The notes under the pieces were generated by a model. It made no database searches. It saw only the letters and a program-made list of their open reading frames with translations, and had not been told where the DNA came from. From positions 3,968,001-4,032,000 of the forward strand of contig NZ_CP123584.1 in NCBI RefSeq assembly GCF_045277565.1: DNA of 64,000 nucleotides, in the 5' to 3' direction. The DNA is from Aliisedimentitalea scapharcae (GTDB lineage: Bacteria; Pseudomonadota; Alphaproteobacteria; Rhodobacterales; Rhodobacteraceae). Shown here one piece after another: positions 8,663-17,829 of the stretch; positions within the stretch are counted from its first letter, which is position 1; each line of letters starts with the position of its first letter. A program made the position numbers and the translations under genes.

Positions 8663-9283
8663 TCAGCCTTCTTCTTCGTCCAACCCGTAGGTCTGAAAGA
8701 TGCTGCCTTGTGTCATAAAGAACAGGAACACCGCCGCCGACAGCCCAAAGGTCTTGAAATACACCCAGATTTCCGTGGTCTGCGTGCGCCAGATCGCTTC
8801 GTTCAAGACCGCCAACGCCAGAAAAAACCCGCACAGACGTCGGGTCAGGATCATCCAGCCTTCCTGCTCCAGCGGCAGCATCTCTTCCATTGCGAACTTC
8901 AAATAGCTCTGTCCACGCAACAACCCGATACCCAGAACCCCGCCGAACAGCAGGTAAATCAATGTCGGCTTCATCTTGAAAAACCGGTCGTCATTGAACC
9001 AGACCGACAACCCGCCAAACACCACCACCAGCACCAGTGTCACAATCTGCATCTTGGACAGTTTGCCGGTCAGCTTCCACAATGCCAGCGTTGACAAAAT
9101 CATCAGCGGCACAAATCCGGCCGTGGCCAGAATGAATCCGTCATAGTCTGCACCACCAATGGTGAACACCTGATCCTTCAGCTTTACATAGGCTGCAAAG
9201 AACAGAACCACCGGGCCCAATTCCAGCGCCATCTTCAGTTTGCCGTTGATCTTCTTGTCACTCACATCGGTACCTTTCGTCAT
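8663..9283 (-). CDS. Inner-membrane septation protein A family (YciB/IspZ)
   Basis: A 206-residue integral membrane protein from the ATG at 9283, which overlaps the stop of the upstream transporter gene by four bases. It shows the family pattern LELGPVVLFFAAYVK near 18-32, five hydrophobic segments, a charged loop with FNDDRFFKMKPTLIYLLFG near 97-115, NEAIWR near 159 and the aromatic end WVYFKTFG. YciB (also called IspZ) influences septation and envelope integrity in enterobacteria; the alphaproteobacterial role is inferred from family only. The frame extends upstream to 9547 inside the DMT gene but that extension is not family-like. Confidence 0.88.
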   Translation of the reverse strand: MTKGTDVSDKKINGKLKMALELGPVVLFFAAYVKLKDQVFTIGGADYDGFILATAGFVPLMILSTLALWKLTGKLSKMQIVTLVLVVVFGGLSVWFNDDRFFKMKPTLIYLLFGGVLGIGLLRGQSYLKFAMEEMLPLEQEGWMILTRRLCGFFLALAVLNEAIWRTQTTEIWVYFKTFGLSAAVFLFFMTQGSIFQTYGLDEEEG

Positions 9284-10221
9284 CCGCCCACCTCCACTAT
9301 CACGGCCCCCGCAGCGATCAAAGCCATCAGCGCAATTCGGCGCGGCCCCACGGTCTCCTTGAGCACCAGCCAGCCGATCAAAGCCGCAAACACGGTCGAG
9401 GTTTCGCGCAGCACAGCCGCCTCCCCGACCTTGTCCAGCCGCGTGGCCAGCATGATCGCGCCAAAGGAACAGAACGCAATCAGCCCGCCAAAGAACCCTT
9501 TGACCATCAACGGCCCAGGTGCCGGACGATCCGGCATCCCACGCCACCGCAGCAGCGACACGATCGGAAAGGTGCAGCCATCAATCATGAAAAACCAGGC
9601 AAGAAAGGTGAACGGATCTGCCGTCGCCCGGATGCCATAGGCGTCATATGTCGTGTACATGGCCACCAGGATGCCGGTCATCCCCGCCAACACCAACGCC
9701 ACGCCCAACGTATCCCGCTCCGTTTCAAGGAACCGGTAATTGTAATAGGCCAATCCAAAAATTCCGCTTAGCAGCGTGGCCACGCCCAGCCATTGAACCA
9801 GGTTAAAGGCTTCGCCAAACAACAGATATGCCCCGATCACCGTGAACAGCGGCCCGCTGCCCCGCACTACCGGATAGACCACCGTGTAGGACCCTTTGGT
9901 ATAGGCCCAGGCCTGCAAGGTCTTGTAAACGATGTGAATGGCCCAGGCGGCCGCAAAGATGCCCCACATATGTGGTTCCGGCCAGGGGACGACAAACAGG
10001 GCAAAGGGTGCTGCCATGATGCAATAGGAAAAATCAATTGCTCCGCGTGACAACCAGGGATCGTGGCGCCCCTTTTGCAGGGCCCCAAACACCGCATGCA
10101 GAAACGCGGCCATAATCGCCAGGCCCAGCGCCACCTGATGACCGGCCTCGGTGCCTTCAAGAGAGATCAGCCAGTCGCTCAAAGTGTGGGCTTTCAATTG
10201 GGTGGAGAGCACCAAAGGCAA
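9280..10221 (-). CDS. EamA/DMT-superfamily membrane transporter
   Basis: A 313-residue protein with about ten hydrophobic segments in two EamA repeats, one from about residue 30 and one from about 175. Landmarks are YTKGSYTVVYPVVRGSGPLF near 110-129 and the matching VGEAAVLRETSTVFAALIGW near 268-287, the usual pre-TM segments of this superfamily. Substrate unknown; DMT proteins export amino acids, sugars or other metabolites. It is translationally coupled to the yciB/ispZ-like gene and follows ftsY on the same strand. Confidence 0.85.
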   Translation of the reverse strand: MPLVLSTQLKAHTLSDWLISLEGTEAGHQVALGLAIMAAFLHAVFGALQKGRHDPWLSRGAIDFSYCIMAAPFALFVVPWPEPHMWGIFAAAWAIHIVYKTLQAWAYTKGSYTVVYPVVRGSGPLFTVIGAYLLFGEAFNLVQWLGVATLLSGIFGLAYYNYRFLETERDTLGVALVLAGMTGILVAMYTTYDAYGIRATADPFTFLAWFFMIDGCTFPIVSLLRWRGMPDRPAPGPLMVKGFFGGLIAFCSFGAIMLATRLDKVGEAAVLRETSTVFAALIGWLVLKETVGPRRIALMALIAAGAVIVEVGG

Positions 10222-10268
10222 CCTGCCCCCAGCGCTCGGTGGTGTTTAGACCCGCCAGAGGGCTTCTC

Positions 10269-11474
10269 TTACGTGTCGAGCCCAGTCAGCGCGGCGGCGA
10301 ATTCTTCGGGGTCAAACGGGGCCAGATCGTCGATTTGTTCTCCCACACCAATGGCGTGAATCGGCAGCCCGAACTTGTCCGCCAGCGCCACCAGAACGCC
10401 GCCTTTGGCTGTCCCGTCGAGCTTTGTCATCACCAAACCCGAAACATCGGAGATCTTGCGAAAGACATCGACCTGGTTCAACGCGTTCTGACCAGTCGTG
10501 GCATCCAACACCAACAGGGTGTTATGTGGCGCGGTTTCGTCCTTCTTGCGGATCACCCGGACGATCTTGGCCAGTTCTTCCATCAGGTCTGACCGGTTTT
10601 GCAAACGGCCGGCGGTATCAATCATCAACAGATCCGCCCCCTCTTCCTGCGCGCGGGTCATGGCGTCAAAGGCCAACGAGGCCGGATCAGACCCTTCTGG
10701 CGCGGTCAGCACCGGCACACCGGCACGCTCGCCCCATACCTGCAACTGCTCGACCGCAGCGGCGCGAAAGGTATCCCCGGCAGCGATGACCACCTTTTTT
10801 CCCGCACCTTTGAACTGGCTGGCCAGCTTGCCAATGGTTGTTGTCTTGCCTGACCCATTGACCCCCACCACAAGCACCACCTGCGGGCGTTTTGAATAAA
10901 TCGGCATCGGTTTGGCCACCGGCTCCATCACCCGTGCGATTTCCTGAGCCATCAGTTCCTTGATTTCGGTTGCCGACAGACGTTTTCCGACGCGACCTTC
11001 GGCCATATTGGACGTAATACGCAGCGCGGTATCCACGCCCATGTCCGACGCGATCAGCAGCTCTTCGAGCTGCTCGAGCATGTCATCATCCAACACCCGA
11101 CGCGGCTCATCCGTGGTGCCACGTCCCAACAGGCGCCCCAGAAAACCAGGCTTGGCCTCAGCTGGTGGTGGTGATGTGGGAGCAGGAGATGCAGGTGTCA
11201 CAGGTCCGGGCGTCGGTGCCGGGGTGGCAACGGGAAGCGGGTCAGGCTGTAACTGTGCCGCGCCGGGCGCGGGACGCTCTTCCGGAACAGGGGCAGCATC
11301 CCTGACGTCCCGGGTGGGCTCGGGCACGGTCGGCGCGGATGCAGGTGCCGGATCTGCCAGGTCGCTGGCAGGGGCGGCGGTTTCGCCTCCCTCTTCCACA
11401 ATTGCGTCCAGACCCTGTTCCAGTTTCGACGAGGATTTGAACAGCCGGTCCTTGAGCTTTGAGAAAAACGCCAT
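10269..11474 (-). CDS. ftsY: FtsY, signal recognition particle receptor GTPase
   Basis: SRP receptor targeting ribosome-nascent chain complexes to the SecYEG translocon. 401 residues from the ATG at 11474 (GGAGATGGAA just upstream). Residues 1-95 form an acidic, Pro/Ala-rich A domain. The NG domain has G1 VGVNGSGKTTTIGKLA, DTFRAAAVEQLQ, G3 DTAGR, G4 TKLDGTAKGG and the terminal GVGEQIDDLAPFDPEEF. The A domain is shorter than in Escherichia coli, as is usual in alphaproteobacteria. Single copy here, head of a minus-strand run with the DMT and yciB/ispZ-like genes. Confidence 0.96.
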   Translation of the reverse strand: MAFFSKLKDRLFKSSSKLEQGLDAIVEEGGETAAPASDLADPAPASAPTVPEPTRDVRDAAPVPEERPAPGAAQLQPDPLPVATPAPTPGPVTPASPAPTSPPPAEAKPGFLGRLLGRGTTDEPRRVLDDDMLEQLEELLIASDMGVDTALRITSNMAEGRVGKRLSATEIKELMAQEIARVMEPVAKPMPIYSKRPQVVLVVGVNGSGKTTTIGKLASQFKGAGKKVVIAAGDTFRAAAVEQLQVWGERAGVPVLTAPEGSDPASLAFDAMTRAQEEGADLLMIDTAGRLQNRSDLMEELAKIVRVIRKKDETAPHNTLLVLDATTGQNALNQVDVFRKISDVSGLVMTKLDGTAKGGVLVALADKFGLPIHAIGVGEQIDDLAPFDPEEFAAALTGLDT

Positions 11475-11534
11475 TTCCATCTCCGCAGCGGTTTCATTCC
11501 ACCTAATGCGGATTGGCACCAGTTGCAAAGTACC

Positions 11535-12194
11535 TCAGGCAAATGCGGCGAAAAATCCGACCTGTGCACCCCAATATAGCGGCCAGACCACATAAGGCGT
11601 CCACCGTCGCATCCTGTGGCCGTCATTCAGCACAAAGGTTTCCACCGCCAGCACCAGGTCGGACACCATAAAACTGACTGCCGCAGGGAATGCCCAGATC
11701 AAACTTCCCTGCCCCGGCAGCGTAAGCGCCGACACGGCCATGGCCAGAATGATCGGAATATAGGCCAAAACCGCAGGCGCGATCGGCCCCGCCCTTGGAG
11801 CCAGCACTTTGGCCATCCCACCCCCGACAAGGGCCAACATCACGACAACCGCCCCACCGGCCAACGTCATGATGCGTGTCGGGTCAGACAGCGGATGCGT
11901 CAAAAACAACACCACATAGACCAGATGACCCAAGGCAAAAGCCCCAACCCCCGCCATAAAAGCACGTTCGCCATCACGCGACAGGCAATAGTCGCCCACT
12001 GCACAAAGTCCCAAGGCCGCCACCAACTCCCCCGACGCGCCCGCGGTCCATGCCGCCAGGGCCAACGCCGCGACGCAGAGCGTTTTGATCGTGCTGCGCA
12101 GGACACTGGGCGGGCGGGCTGTCAGAAACAGATATCCCACCCCCGCAGCGGCAGAGATGACGAACATCAGGCTCTGATCCATGGTCTGAAACAT
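11535..12194 (-). CDS. Lysoplasmalogenase family membrane protein (YhhN)
   Basis: A roughly 219-residue multi-pass membrane protein. The family signature is in the middle: ALGLCAVGDYCLSRDGERAFMAGVGAFALGHLVYV near 60-95, with the acidic residues of GDxxL and the FxxGxxxFxxxHxxY pattern typical of YhhN/TMEM86. Eukaryotic TMEM86B hydrolyses lysoplasmalogens; bacterial substrates are less clear. The start at 12194 is uncertain; a second Met follows at 12182. The gene is divergent from alkB-like 12288. Confidence 0.85.
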   Translation of the reverse strand: MFQTMDQSLMFVISAAAGVGYLFLTARPPSVLRSTIKTLCVAALALAAWTAGASGELVAALGLCAVGDYCLSRDGERAFMAGVGAFALGHLVYVVLFLTHPLSDPTRIMTLAGGAVVVMLALVGGGMAKVLAPRAGPIAPAVLAYIPIILAMAVSALTLPGQGSLIWAFPAAVSFMVSDLVLAVETFVLNDGHRMRRWTPYVVWPLYWGAQVGFFAAFA

Positions 12195-12287
12195 AAAGGC
12201 CCCGTTGCATTGAGATGCAAAGGCATTGCCTGTTAACCGGCCTTGGGTCAAATATGACCCTGCGCAAAGGCCTGTGAAAGGATCTTA

Positions 12288-13337
12288 ATGTTCTGGTTTT
12301 CCCTTGCCTCACTGTCTCCGTTGGCGCTGTTGATCTGTGCCTGCCTATGGGCAGGGATCTGGCCGGGAGTGGCCCTGGCCTACATGACCCTCTGTGTCTA
12401 TGCGCTGGACCGGTTGGGACGCAGGAAGTTGCCGGTACAGCAGGATGCGCAGACAATGCACCGGGCGGATCTGCTGTCGGTGACATTGGCGCTTGGGCAT
12501 CTAGGGCTGCTGCCTGCCCTGATGATTGCGATCCCACAGATGCCAATGTTGCAGGCGGTCCTGACCGGGGCCGCGGCGGGCCTGTTCATGGGGCAGGTTT
12601 CGCACCCCAACGCGCACGAACTGATACACCGCCCCGCGCGTGGGTTGAGACGGTTGGGAGCGATTGTCTATACCTCGATGTTGATCGGGCACCATGTGTC
12701 GGCGCATATGCTGGTGCATCACGTGCACGTTGGCACGGAACGAGATCCCAATTCCGCCGATCTTGGTCTGGGGTTCTACCGCTTCTGGCCCCGGGCCTGG
12801 CTCGGGTCCTTCCGGGCCGGGTGGCAGGCTGAAACGTCGCGGCGGCTGAAGCGGACCGATTCAGGCGGAATGCACCCATATTTCGGATATCTCGCCGGTG
12901 CAGGCGCGCTGATCCTTTTGGCCACAGCGCTGGCCGGGTTGGACGGGGTTCTGGTTCTGCTGGCCATCTGCACCTATGCCCAGGCCCAGATCTTTCTGGC
13001 CGACTATGTCCAGCACTATGGGTTGAGACGTCAGACATACGATCAGAGACTGGAGCCGACCGGGCCACAGCATTCCTGGAATGCGCCTCATTGGTATTCC
13101 TCGGCGCTGATGCTGAATGCACCGCGGCATTCAGATCATCATATGCACCCCGGACGCCCCTATCCGGCATTGGAACTCACCAAGGACATGCCGACACTGC
13201 CCCGCCCGGTGCCGCTGATGGCCGTTATCGCGCTGTTCCCACCATTGTGGCGGCGAATCATGGACCCGCGTGTTGCACTGCTGCGCCAGCGCGCTGCGCC
13301 TGACAGCTCAAACCCAACGCTGCACACGCGACAGTGA
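12288..13337 (+). CDS. AlkB-like membrane-bound di-iron hydroxylase (alkane 1-monooxygenase family)
   Basis: A 349-residue membrane protein with the eight-plus histidine pattern of integral-membrane di-iron oxygenases: HELIH near 109-113, HHVHVGTERDPNSAD near 143-157, VQHYGLRR near 245-252 and PRHSDHHMHPGRPYP near 280-294. The TERDPNSA and NAPRHSDHHMHP segments are close to those of alkane 1-monooxygenase. It would hydroxylate a terminal methyl using a rubredoxin or ferredoxin donor. No rubredoxin lies nearby, so the electron donor and the substrate are open; xylene monooxygenase-like chemistry is the alternative. Confidence 0.85.
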   Translation: MFWFSLASLSPLALLICACLWAGIWPGVALAYMTLCVYALDRLGRRKLPVQQDAQTMHRADLLSVTLALGHLGLLPALMIAIPQMPMLQAVLTGAAAGLFMGQVSHPNAHELIHRPARGLRRLGAIVYTSMLIGHHVSAHMLVHHVHVGTERDPNSADLGLGFYRFWPRAWLGSFRAGWQAETSRRLKRTDSGGMHPYFGYLAGAGALILLATALAGLDGVLVLLAICTYAQAQIFLADYVQHYGLRRQTYDQRLEPTGPQHSWNAPHWYSSALMLNAPRHSDHHMHPGRPYPALELTKDMPTLPRPVPLMAVIALFPPLWRRIMDPRVALLRQRAAPDSSNPTLHTRQ

Positions 13338-13373
13338 CTGTGCAACCGCCGCCTGATCTGGCACAGTCGGCCC

Positions 13374-13775
13374 ATGCGTATGTCACCGCTTTTGTTCACT
13401 CTGTTTGGGCTGCTGCCCGCAAGCCTCCTGGCCGACTCCCCGATCGGAGCCGAGGAGTTTGACAAATACACACGCGGCAAGACCCTTTTCTACGGTTTTG
13501 ACGGTGAACCCTATGGAGTCGAACGCTATCTTCCCGGTCGTCGGGTGATCTGGTCATTTCTGGACGGCGATTGCCTGGAGGGGAGCTGGTATCAGGACTC
13601 TGACCAGATCTGCTTCCTCTACGAAGATCGGTCAGATCCGCAATGCTGGCACTTTGAGCTGGGCGATCAGGGCCTGACCGCCCGACTGCAAGGCGACGCG
13701 ACCTCAACCGATCTGTATGAAGGCAATGAAATCAACGCCGAAATGATCTGCCATGGGCCCGAGGTCGGCGTCTGA
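13374..13775 (+). CDS. Small exported hypothetical protein
   Basis: A 133-residue protein with a clear signal peptide (MRMSPLLFTLFGLLPASLLA, cleavage before DSPIGAEEF). The mature part has four Cys residues (DGDCLEG, DQICFLYED, DPQCWHFE, AEMICHGPE) that could form two disulfides, and a lipocalin-like or beta-rich look with GKTLFYGFDGEPYGVERYL. Similar short exported proteins occur in Rhodobacteraceae, but I know no function. It is 36 bases after alkB-like and may be co-transcribed with it. Confidence 0.75.
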   Translation: MRMSPLLFTLFGLLPASLLADSPIGAEEFDKYTRGKTLFYGFDGEPYGVERYLPGRRVIWSFLDGDCLEGSWYQDSDQICFLYEDRSDPQCWHFELGDQGLTARLQGDATSTDLYEGNEINAEMICHGPEVGV

Positions 13776-13845
13776 TCCCGGAATGGCGACAAACCCCGAC
13801 ACAGATAAGGCGCATTCACTGATACCCGGACCTGCCAGTCGCCGC

Positions 13846-15435
13846 CTAGAACAGAGAGCCCTGATCGTCTGGGGGTGATTGGGATTTTGTCCGAGAGGCC
13901 GACCGGGGCGCGGGTGCAGGGTCTGCCGAGGCGCTTCCCACTTCTGCCCCGCCCACATCCAGACGCCCATCTGCGAATTCGATTTCAAATTCTGTCGAAC
14001 CGGCGGCCTGAGCCCGCGTGGTCACAACTGCCCCTTCTGCCCGGACCACCGCATATCCCCGCGCCAACGTGGCCTTGTAGCTCAGGATTTCGCGTTGGCG
14101 GTCGACGGCAATCAGACGGTCCTGCCAACGGGTCAGTTGATTGTGTCCAACCAGGGCCAGCCTTTGGGTCAGCCGGGTCAGCCGATCCCCTTGGCGATCC
14201 AAATCCTGCCTCAAACGTTGTGGTTGCAGACGGGCACCCCAGGCGGTCACCCGATCATGGCGCTGTGTCATTGCGCGCTCCAGGGCAGGTACCAACCGGT
14301 TGACGCGATCTTCCAAGCGTTCGTGATCACGCCGCAGCCGGCTCCGCAAGACCTCGCTGCGCAATGGTGCGGCCGCTTCGCTGAGACGCAATTCCCGATT
14401 CTGCACGCCCCGGATCAGCGCATTCGGCAGACGTTCTTCGGCCTGATCCAACCTCTGGCGCGGCGAGTCCAACAGGCTGTCGGCTCGCGGCATGGCGCGA
14501 CTGAGATCGGCCAGCCGCTGGCTGCGCTGGCTGATCGCCTGCGTCGCCGCGCGGGTCAGGCGTGCGCCCATGTCATCACTCCAGGCCAATAGGTCCATCC
14601 GCACCGGCACCGCCAGTTCGGCAGCCGCCGTGGGTGTCGGTGCCCGTTGATCCGAAACAAAGTCGATCAGTGTGGTGTCGGTTTCATGTCCCACCGCCGA
14701 GATGAGCGGAATTTGGGAGGCTGCTGCTGCCCGGGCGACGGTCTCTTCGTTGAACCCCCATAGATCCTCGATTGAACCACCACCGCGCGCGACGATAATC
14801 AGATCAGGCCGGGGCAGCGCCCCACCCGGTGTCAGCTGGTTGAACCCATTGATGGCACGGGCCACTTCGGGCGCGCAATTGGCCCCCTGCACGGCCACAG
14901 GCCAAATCAGAACTTTGCGAGGGAACCGATCGCGCAGCCGGTGCAGAATGTCCCGGATCACAGCCCCCGATGGCGAGGTCACCACACCGATGATATCCGG
15001 CAGGAAGGGCAACGCTTGCTTGCGTTCGGCGGCAAACAACCCCTCGGTCTCAAGCTGCTTCTTGCGCTTTTCCAAAAGCGCCATCAACGCGCCCTGACCG
15101 GCAACAGCGACTTCATCCACATTCAGATTGTATTTTGATTGCGCCCCAAAGGCGGTGAGTCGCCCGGTCACGACGACTTCAAGGCCCTCTTCGGGAACGA
15201 CCGACAGATTCGCCACTTGCCCTTTCCATGTGGTGCAGGCCAGAACGCTACGATCGTCCTTGATGTCGTAATAGAGATGTCCCGAGCGCGCCTTGAACAC
15301 GCGACCGACCTCGCCACGCACCCGAACCCGGCCAAATGTACCTTCCAGCGTGCGTTTCACCTCGCCCGAGATCTCCGAAACGGTGAATTCAGGCATGTTC
15401 TGGCCCGGCACGGGCTCGTCAAACAGGTCGGACAA
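13846..15435 (-). CDS. xseA: XseA, exodeoxyribonuclease VII large subunit
   Basis: Large subunit of exonuclease VII, which degrades single-stranded DNA with XseB (not in this window). The N-terminal OB domain (FTVSEISGEVKRTLEGTFG, VRVRGEVGR, GHLYYDIKD) is followed by the nuclease core GVVTSPSGAVIRDI, DLIIVARGGGSIEDLWGFNEE and SAVGHETDTTLIDFVSD, then a long coiled-coil helical region. I chose a TTG start at 15435 because GGAG lies 7 bases upstream and it begins the protein as (M)SDLFDEP, the usual XseA N-terminus. The frame extends upstream to 15513. Divergent from purD. Confidence 0.93.
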   Translation of the reverse strand: MSDLFDEPVPGQNMPEFTVSEISGEVKRTLEGTFGRVRVRGEVGRVFKARSGHLYYDIKDDRSVLACTTWKGQVANLSVVPEEGLEVVVTGRLTAFGAQSKYNLNVDEVAVAGQGALMALLEKRKKQLETEGLFAAERKQALPFLPDIIGVVTSPSGAVIRDILHRLRDRFPRKVLIWPVAVQGANCAPEVARAINGFNQLTPGGALPRPDLIIVARGGGSIEDLWGFNEETVARAAAASQIPLISAVGHETDTTLIDFVSDQRAPTPTAAAELAVPVRMDLLAWSDDMGARLTRAATQAISQRSQRLADLSRAMPRADSLLDSPRQRLDQAEERLPNALIRGVQNRELRLSEAAAPLRSEVLRSRLRRDHERLEDRVNRLVPALERAMTQRHDRVTAWGARLQPQRLRQDLDRQGDRLTRLTQRLALVGHNQLTRWQDRLIAVDRQREILSYKATLARGYAVVRAEGAVVTTRAQAAGSTEFEIEFADGRLDVGGAEVGSASADPAPAPRSASRTKSQSPPDDQGSLF

Positions 15436-15533
15436 TTGGGCGCTCCCTCGAAATGGCGCGGGTTCTTGTTCTATGCGTCGCATCAGCATAGAACGCGCGT
15501 CAAGCAAGGCCAAGCAGATCGGAGTATGCGCGA

Positions 15534-16796
15534 ATGAATATCCTTATCCTCGGAAGCGGTGGACGTGAACATGCTCTGGCTTGGGCCGTCATGCAGAACC
15601 CCAAATGTGACAAACTGATCGTATGCCCCGGAAATGCCGGGATCGAACAGATCGCGGAATGTGCATCGTTTGACATCATGGATGGCGGTGCAGTTGCCAG
15701 CTTTGCCGAAGAGAATGCCATTGATTTTGTCATCATTGGCCCAGAGGCACCTTTGGCCGTCGGTGTCGCGGATCGCCTGCGCGAAGCCGGTGTGCTGGTC
15801 TTTGGCCCGTCCGAGGCCGCCGCGCGCCTGGAAGCGTCCAAGAGCTTTACCAAGGAAATCTGTGACGTCTCGAACGCGCCAACCGCTGGCTACGGCCATT
15901 TTTCCGATGCCGAGGCCGCTAAGGCCCATATCCGCGCCAACGGTGCCCCAATCGTGGTCAAGGCCGACGGCCTCGCAGCCGGTAAGGGCGTGATCGTTGC
16001 CATGGATGAAGCAACCGCGCTGGACGCCATCGACGACATGTTCGGTGGCAGCTTTGGCGGGGCCGGCGCCGAAGTGGTGATCGAGGAATTCATGGAGGGC
16101 GAAGAGGCATCGCTCTTTGTTCTGGTAGACGGTGAAGACGTTCTGCCGATTGGCTCGGCCCAGGACCACAAACGCGTCGGTGAAGGCGACACCGGTCTGA
16201 ACACTGGCGGGATGGGGGCCTACTCACCCGCCCCGGTTCTGTCGGCTGAGATCGAAGCCAAGGCGATGGACGAAATCGTCAAACCAACGATGAAGGCGAT
16301 GGCAGAGCGCGGCATGCCCTATCAGGGGGTGCTGTATGCCGGCCTGATGATCAAGGACGGCCAGCCGCGTCTGGTGGAATACAATGTGCGTTTTGGCGAT
16401 CCGGAATGTCAGGTGCTGATGATGCGTCTCGGAGCACAGGCACTGGACCTGATGCATGCGGCAGCCGAAGGCCGGCTGGCAGAGGCGCAGGTGAATTGGG
16501 GCGACGATCACGCGATCACCATCGTGATGGCGGCGAATGGCTATCCCGGGTCCTACGAAAAAGGCACCGAGATCAAAGCACTGGAGACCCAGCCTGAGGA
16601 TAGCCACAATATGGTGTTTCATGCCGGAACCAAGGCACAGGACGGCAAGATTGTCGCCACGGGTGGCCGGGTTCTGAACGTCACAGCCAGAGGTGAGTCA
16701 TTGCAGGAGGCCCGCGACCGCGCCTATGCGATGGTCGAGTCCATCGACTGGCCCGGCGGGTTCTTCCGTCGCGATATCGGCTGGCGCGCACTCTGA
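15534..16796 (+). CDS. purD: PurD, phosphoribosylamine-glycine ligase
   Basis: Second step of purine synthesis: ATP-dependent joining of glycine and phosphoribosylamine to GAR. 420 residues, full length for the family. Seen: N-terminal MNILILGSGGREHALAWA, IGPEAPLAVGVADRLREAG near 63-81, the ATP-grasp loop IVVKADGLAAGKGVIVA near 140-156, the PurD signature RFGDPECQVLMMRL near 285-298, and HAGTK in the C-terminal domain. A Shine-Dalgarno GGAG lies 8 bases before the ATG. Monocistronic by appearance; followed by repeat copy B. Confidence 0.97.
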   Translation: MNILILGSGGREHALAWAVMQNPKCDKLIVCPGNAGIEQIAECASFDIMDGGAVASFAEENAIDFVIIGPEAPLAVGVADRLREAGVLVFGPSEAAARLEASKSFTKEICDVSNAPTAGYGHFSDAEAAKAHIRANGAPIVVKADGLAAGKGVIVAMDEATALDAIDDMFGGSFGGAGAEVVIEEFMEGEEASLFVLVDGEDVLPIGSAQDHKRVGEGDTGLNTGGMGAYSPAPVLSAEIEAKAMDEIVKPTMKAMAERGMPYQGVLYAGLMIKDGQPRLVEYNVRFGDPECQVLMMRLGAQALDLMHAAAEGRLAEAQVNWGDDHAITIVMAANGYPGSYEKGTEIKALETQPEDSHNMVFHAGTKAQDGKIVATGGRVLNVTARGESLQEARDRAYAMVESIDWPGGFFRRDIGWRAL

Positions 16797-16880
16797 AACC
16801 CTGCCTAGGGTCCAGACCAAAGACCAAAGGGCTCCCGCGCCCTGGCCCTGCATCACAGATGCAGGGTCATAGGCCTCGGG

Positions 16881-17034
16881 CCTGGCAGCGCGCCGCAGGC
16901 CCGCTGCCGTCACAGTTCACGCGGCCGAAAACGTCACCGTCAAGCGGCCTAGCACCGCGCGCTGGCGCGCGGTGCTAGGCCCAACGCTTTGTCCGGTCTT
17001 TCGCCAGAAAGACAGGGCAAAGGGACGGGAGCAC
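16881..17034 (+). repeat. Dispersed structured intergenic repeat, copy B (long form)
   Basis: Between purD and the GNAT gene lies a string of hairpins: GGCAGCG/CGCTGCC around 16885-16909; a perfect 14-bp stem CCTAGCACCGCGCG / CGCGCGGTGCTAGG around 16948-16979; then GCCCAACGCTTTGTCCG, a GTCTTTC/GAAAGAC hairpin, and CAAAGGGACGGGAGCAC. The AGGCCCAACG and CGGGAGC landmarks recur in copies A and C. The 341-base gap 16797-17137 holds no gene beyond this. Confidence 0.7.
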
Positions 17035-17137
17035 ATCGAGTGCCCGGTGTCGGAGCGGATCAACACCCGGACATCACCAAGCTGGAAGGCCTTTTCTTTT
17101 TGCCGTGAACGGGTAACATCGGGCTGTCGAGTTCCCT

Positions 17138-17620
17138 ATGATGTCACGCCCAAACACTATCAGTACAACCGATCATCGGCTTGGCGAGGTGCTACAGCTG
17201 ATTCAAACCAGCTTTGCTTATATGGATGGCAGGATCGACCCGCCCTCTTCCATGCATCACCTGTCCGAAGGTGCCCTGCTCCAGCAATGCCAGATGGGTG
17301 AAATCTGGGTCATCGGGGACCCTGTCGCCGCCTGCGTCTTTCTCACTCCGAAATCCGATCACCTGTATCTTGGCAAGCTCGCTGTCGCCAAAGAGTCCCG
17401 CGGGTTGGGTTTGGCGAGGGTCATGGTGGACCTCGCCTGTGACCGTGCCAGAGCGCTTGGTTTCAATTGGGTCGAGCTGCAATCCCGGATCGAATTGGTT
17501 GAAAACCATGCCGCCTTTGCCCGCATGGGGTTCATTCAGACCGGTGTCACCTCTCATCCCGGGTACGACAGGCCAACATCCCTGACCATGCGCCACATGG
17601 TTTCGTGCGAAACGACCTGA
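17138..17620 (+). CDS. GNAT family N-acetyltransferase
   Basis: A 160-residue acetyl-CoA-dependent acyltransferase. The acetyl-CoA pyrophosphate loop is visible as LGKLAVAKESRGLGLARVMVD near 78-98 (R/Q-x-x-G-x-G/A type, here ESRGLGLA), followed by ALGFNWVELQSRIE and the typical NHAAFARMGFIQTG near 122-135. The substrate cannot be predicted. Two Met codons start the frame; 17138 is used. The gene sits between repeat copies B and C, possibly as a monocistronic gene. Confidence 0.85.
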   Translation: MMSRPNTISTTDHRLGEVLQLIQTSFAYMDGRIDPPSSMHHLSEGALLQQCQMGEIWVIGDPVAACVFLTPKSDHLYLGKLAVAKESRGLGLARVMVDLACDRARALGFNWVELQSRIELVENHAAFARMGFIQTGVTSHPGYDRPTSLTMRHMVSCETT

Positions 17621-17650
17621 TCGTCCGACCAAGGAAACATCCTCCCAAAA

Positions 17651-17742
17651 AGCGCTCCCGCCCGGCCTTGACGCCTGCGGCGTCGCGCCCCGTTGGGCCT
17701 GGCACCGCGCCCGCGCGGCGCGGTGCGGTTGCAGCCCGTCAG
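17651..17742 (-). repeat. Dispersed structured intergenic repeat, copy C (reverse orientation)
   Basis: Read on the minus strand, this stretch gives a hairpin with GCACCGCGC arms, then AGGCCCAACG, a CGACGCC/GGCGTC hairpin and GGGCGGGAGC, the same order of landmarks as copies A and B. It follows the GNAT gene and precedes the PAS-LuxR gene. Orientation is opposite to that of A and B, showing that the unit can insert either way. Confidence 0.6.
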
Positions 17743-17829
17743 TTAGCGCTTTACATCAAGGAGCAGGGTGCAAAACTATGCGTGTCGCGGGACGACCTCC
17801 GTTCCCGCCACCATCATACGGAGATCGCA

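Noticed and set aside
17605..17829. N-terminal extension of the PAS-LuxR protein
   Set aside because: The extension translates repeat copy C and lacks a ribosome site; the start at 17830 fits better.
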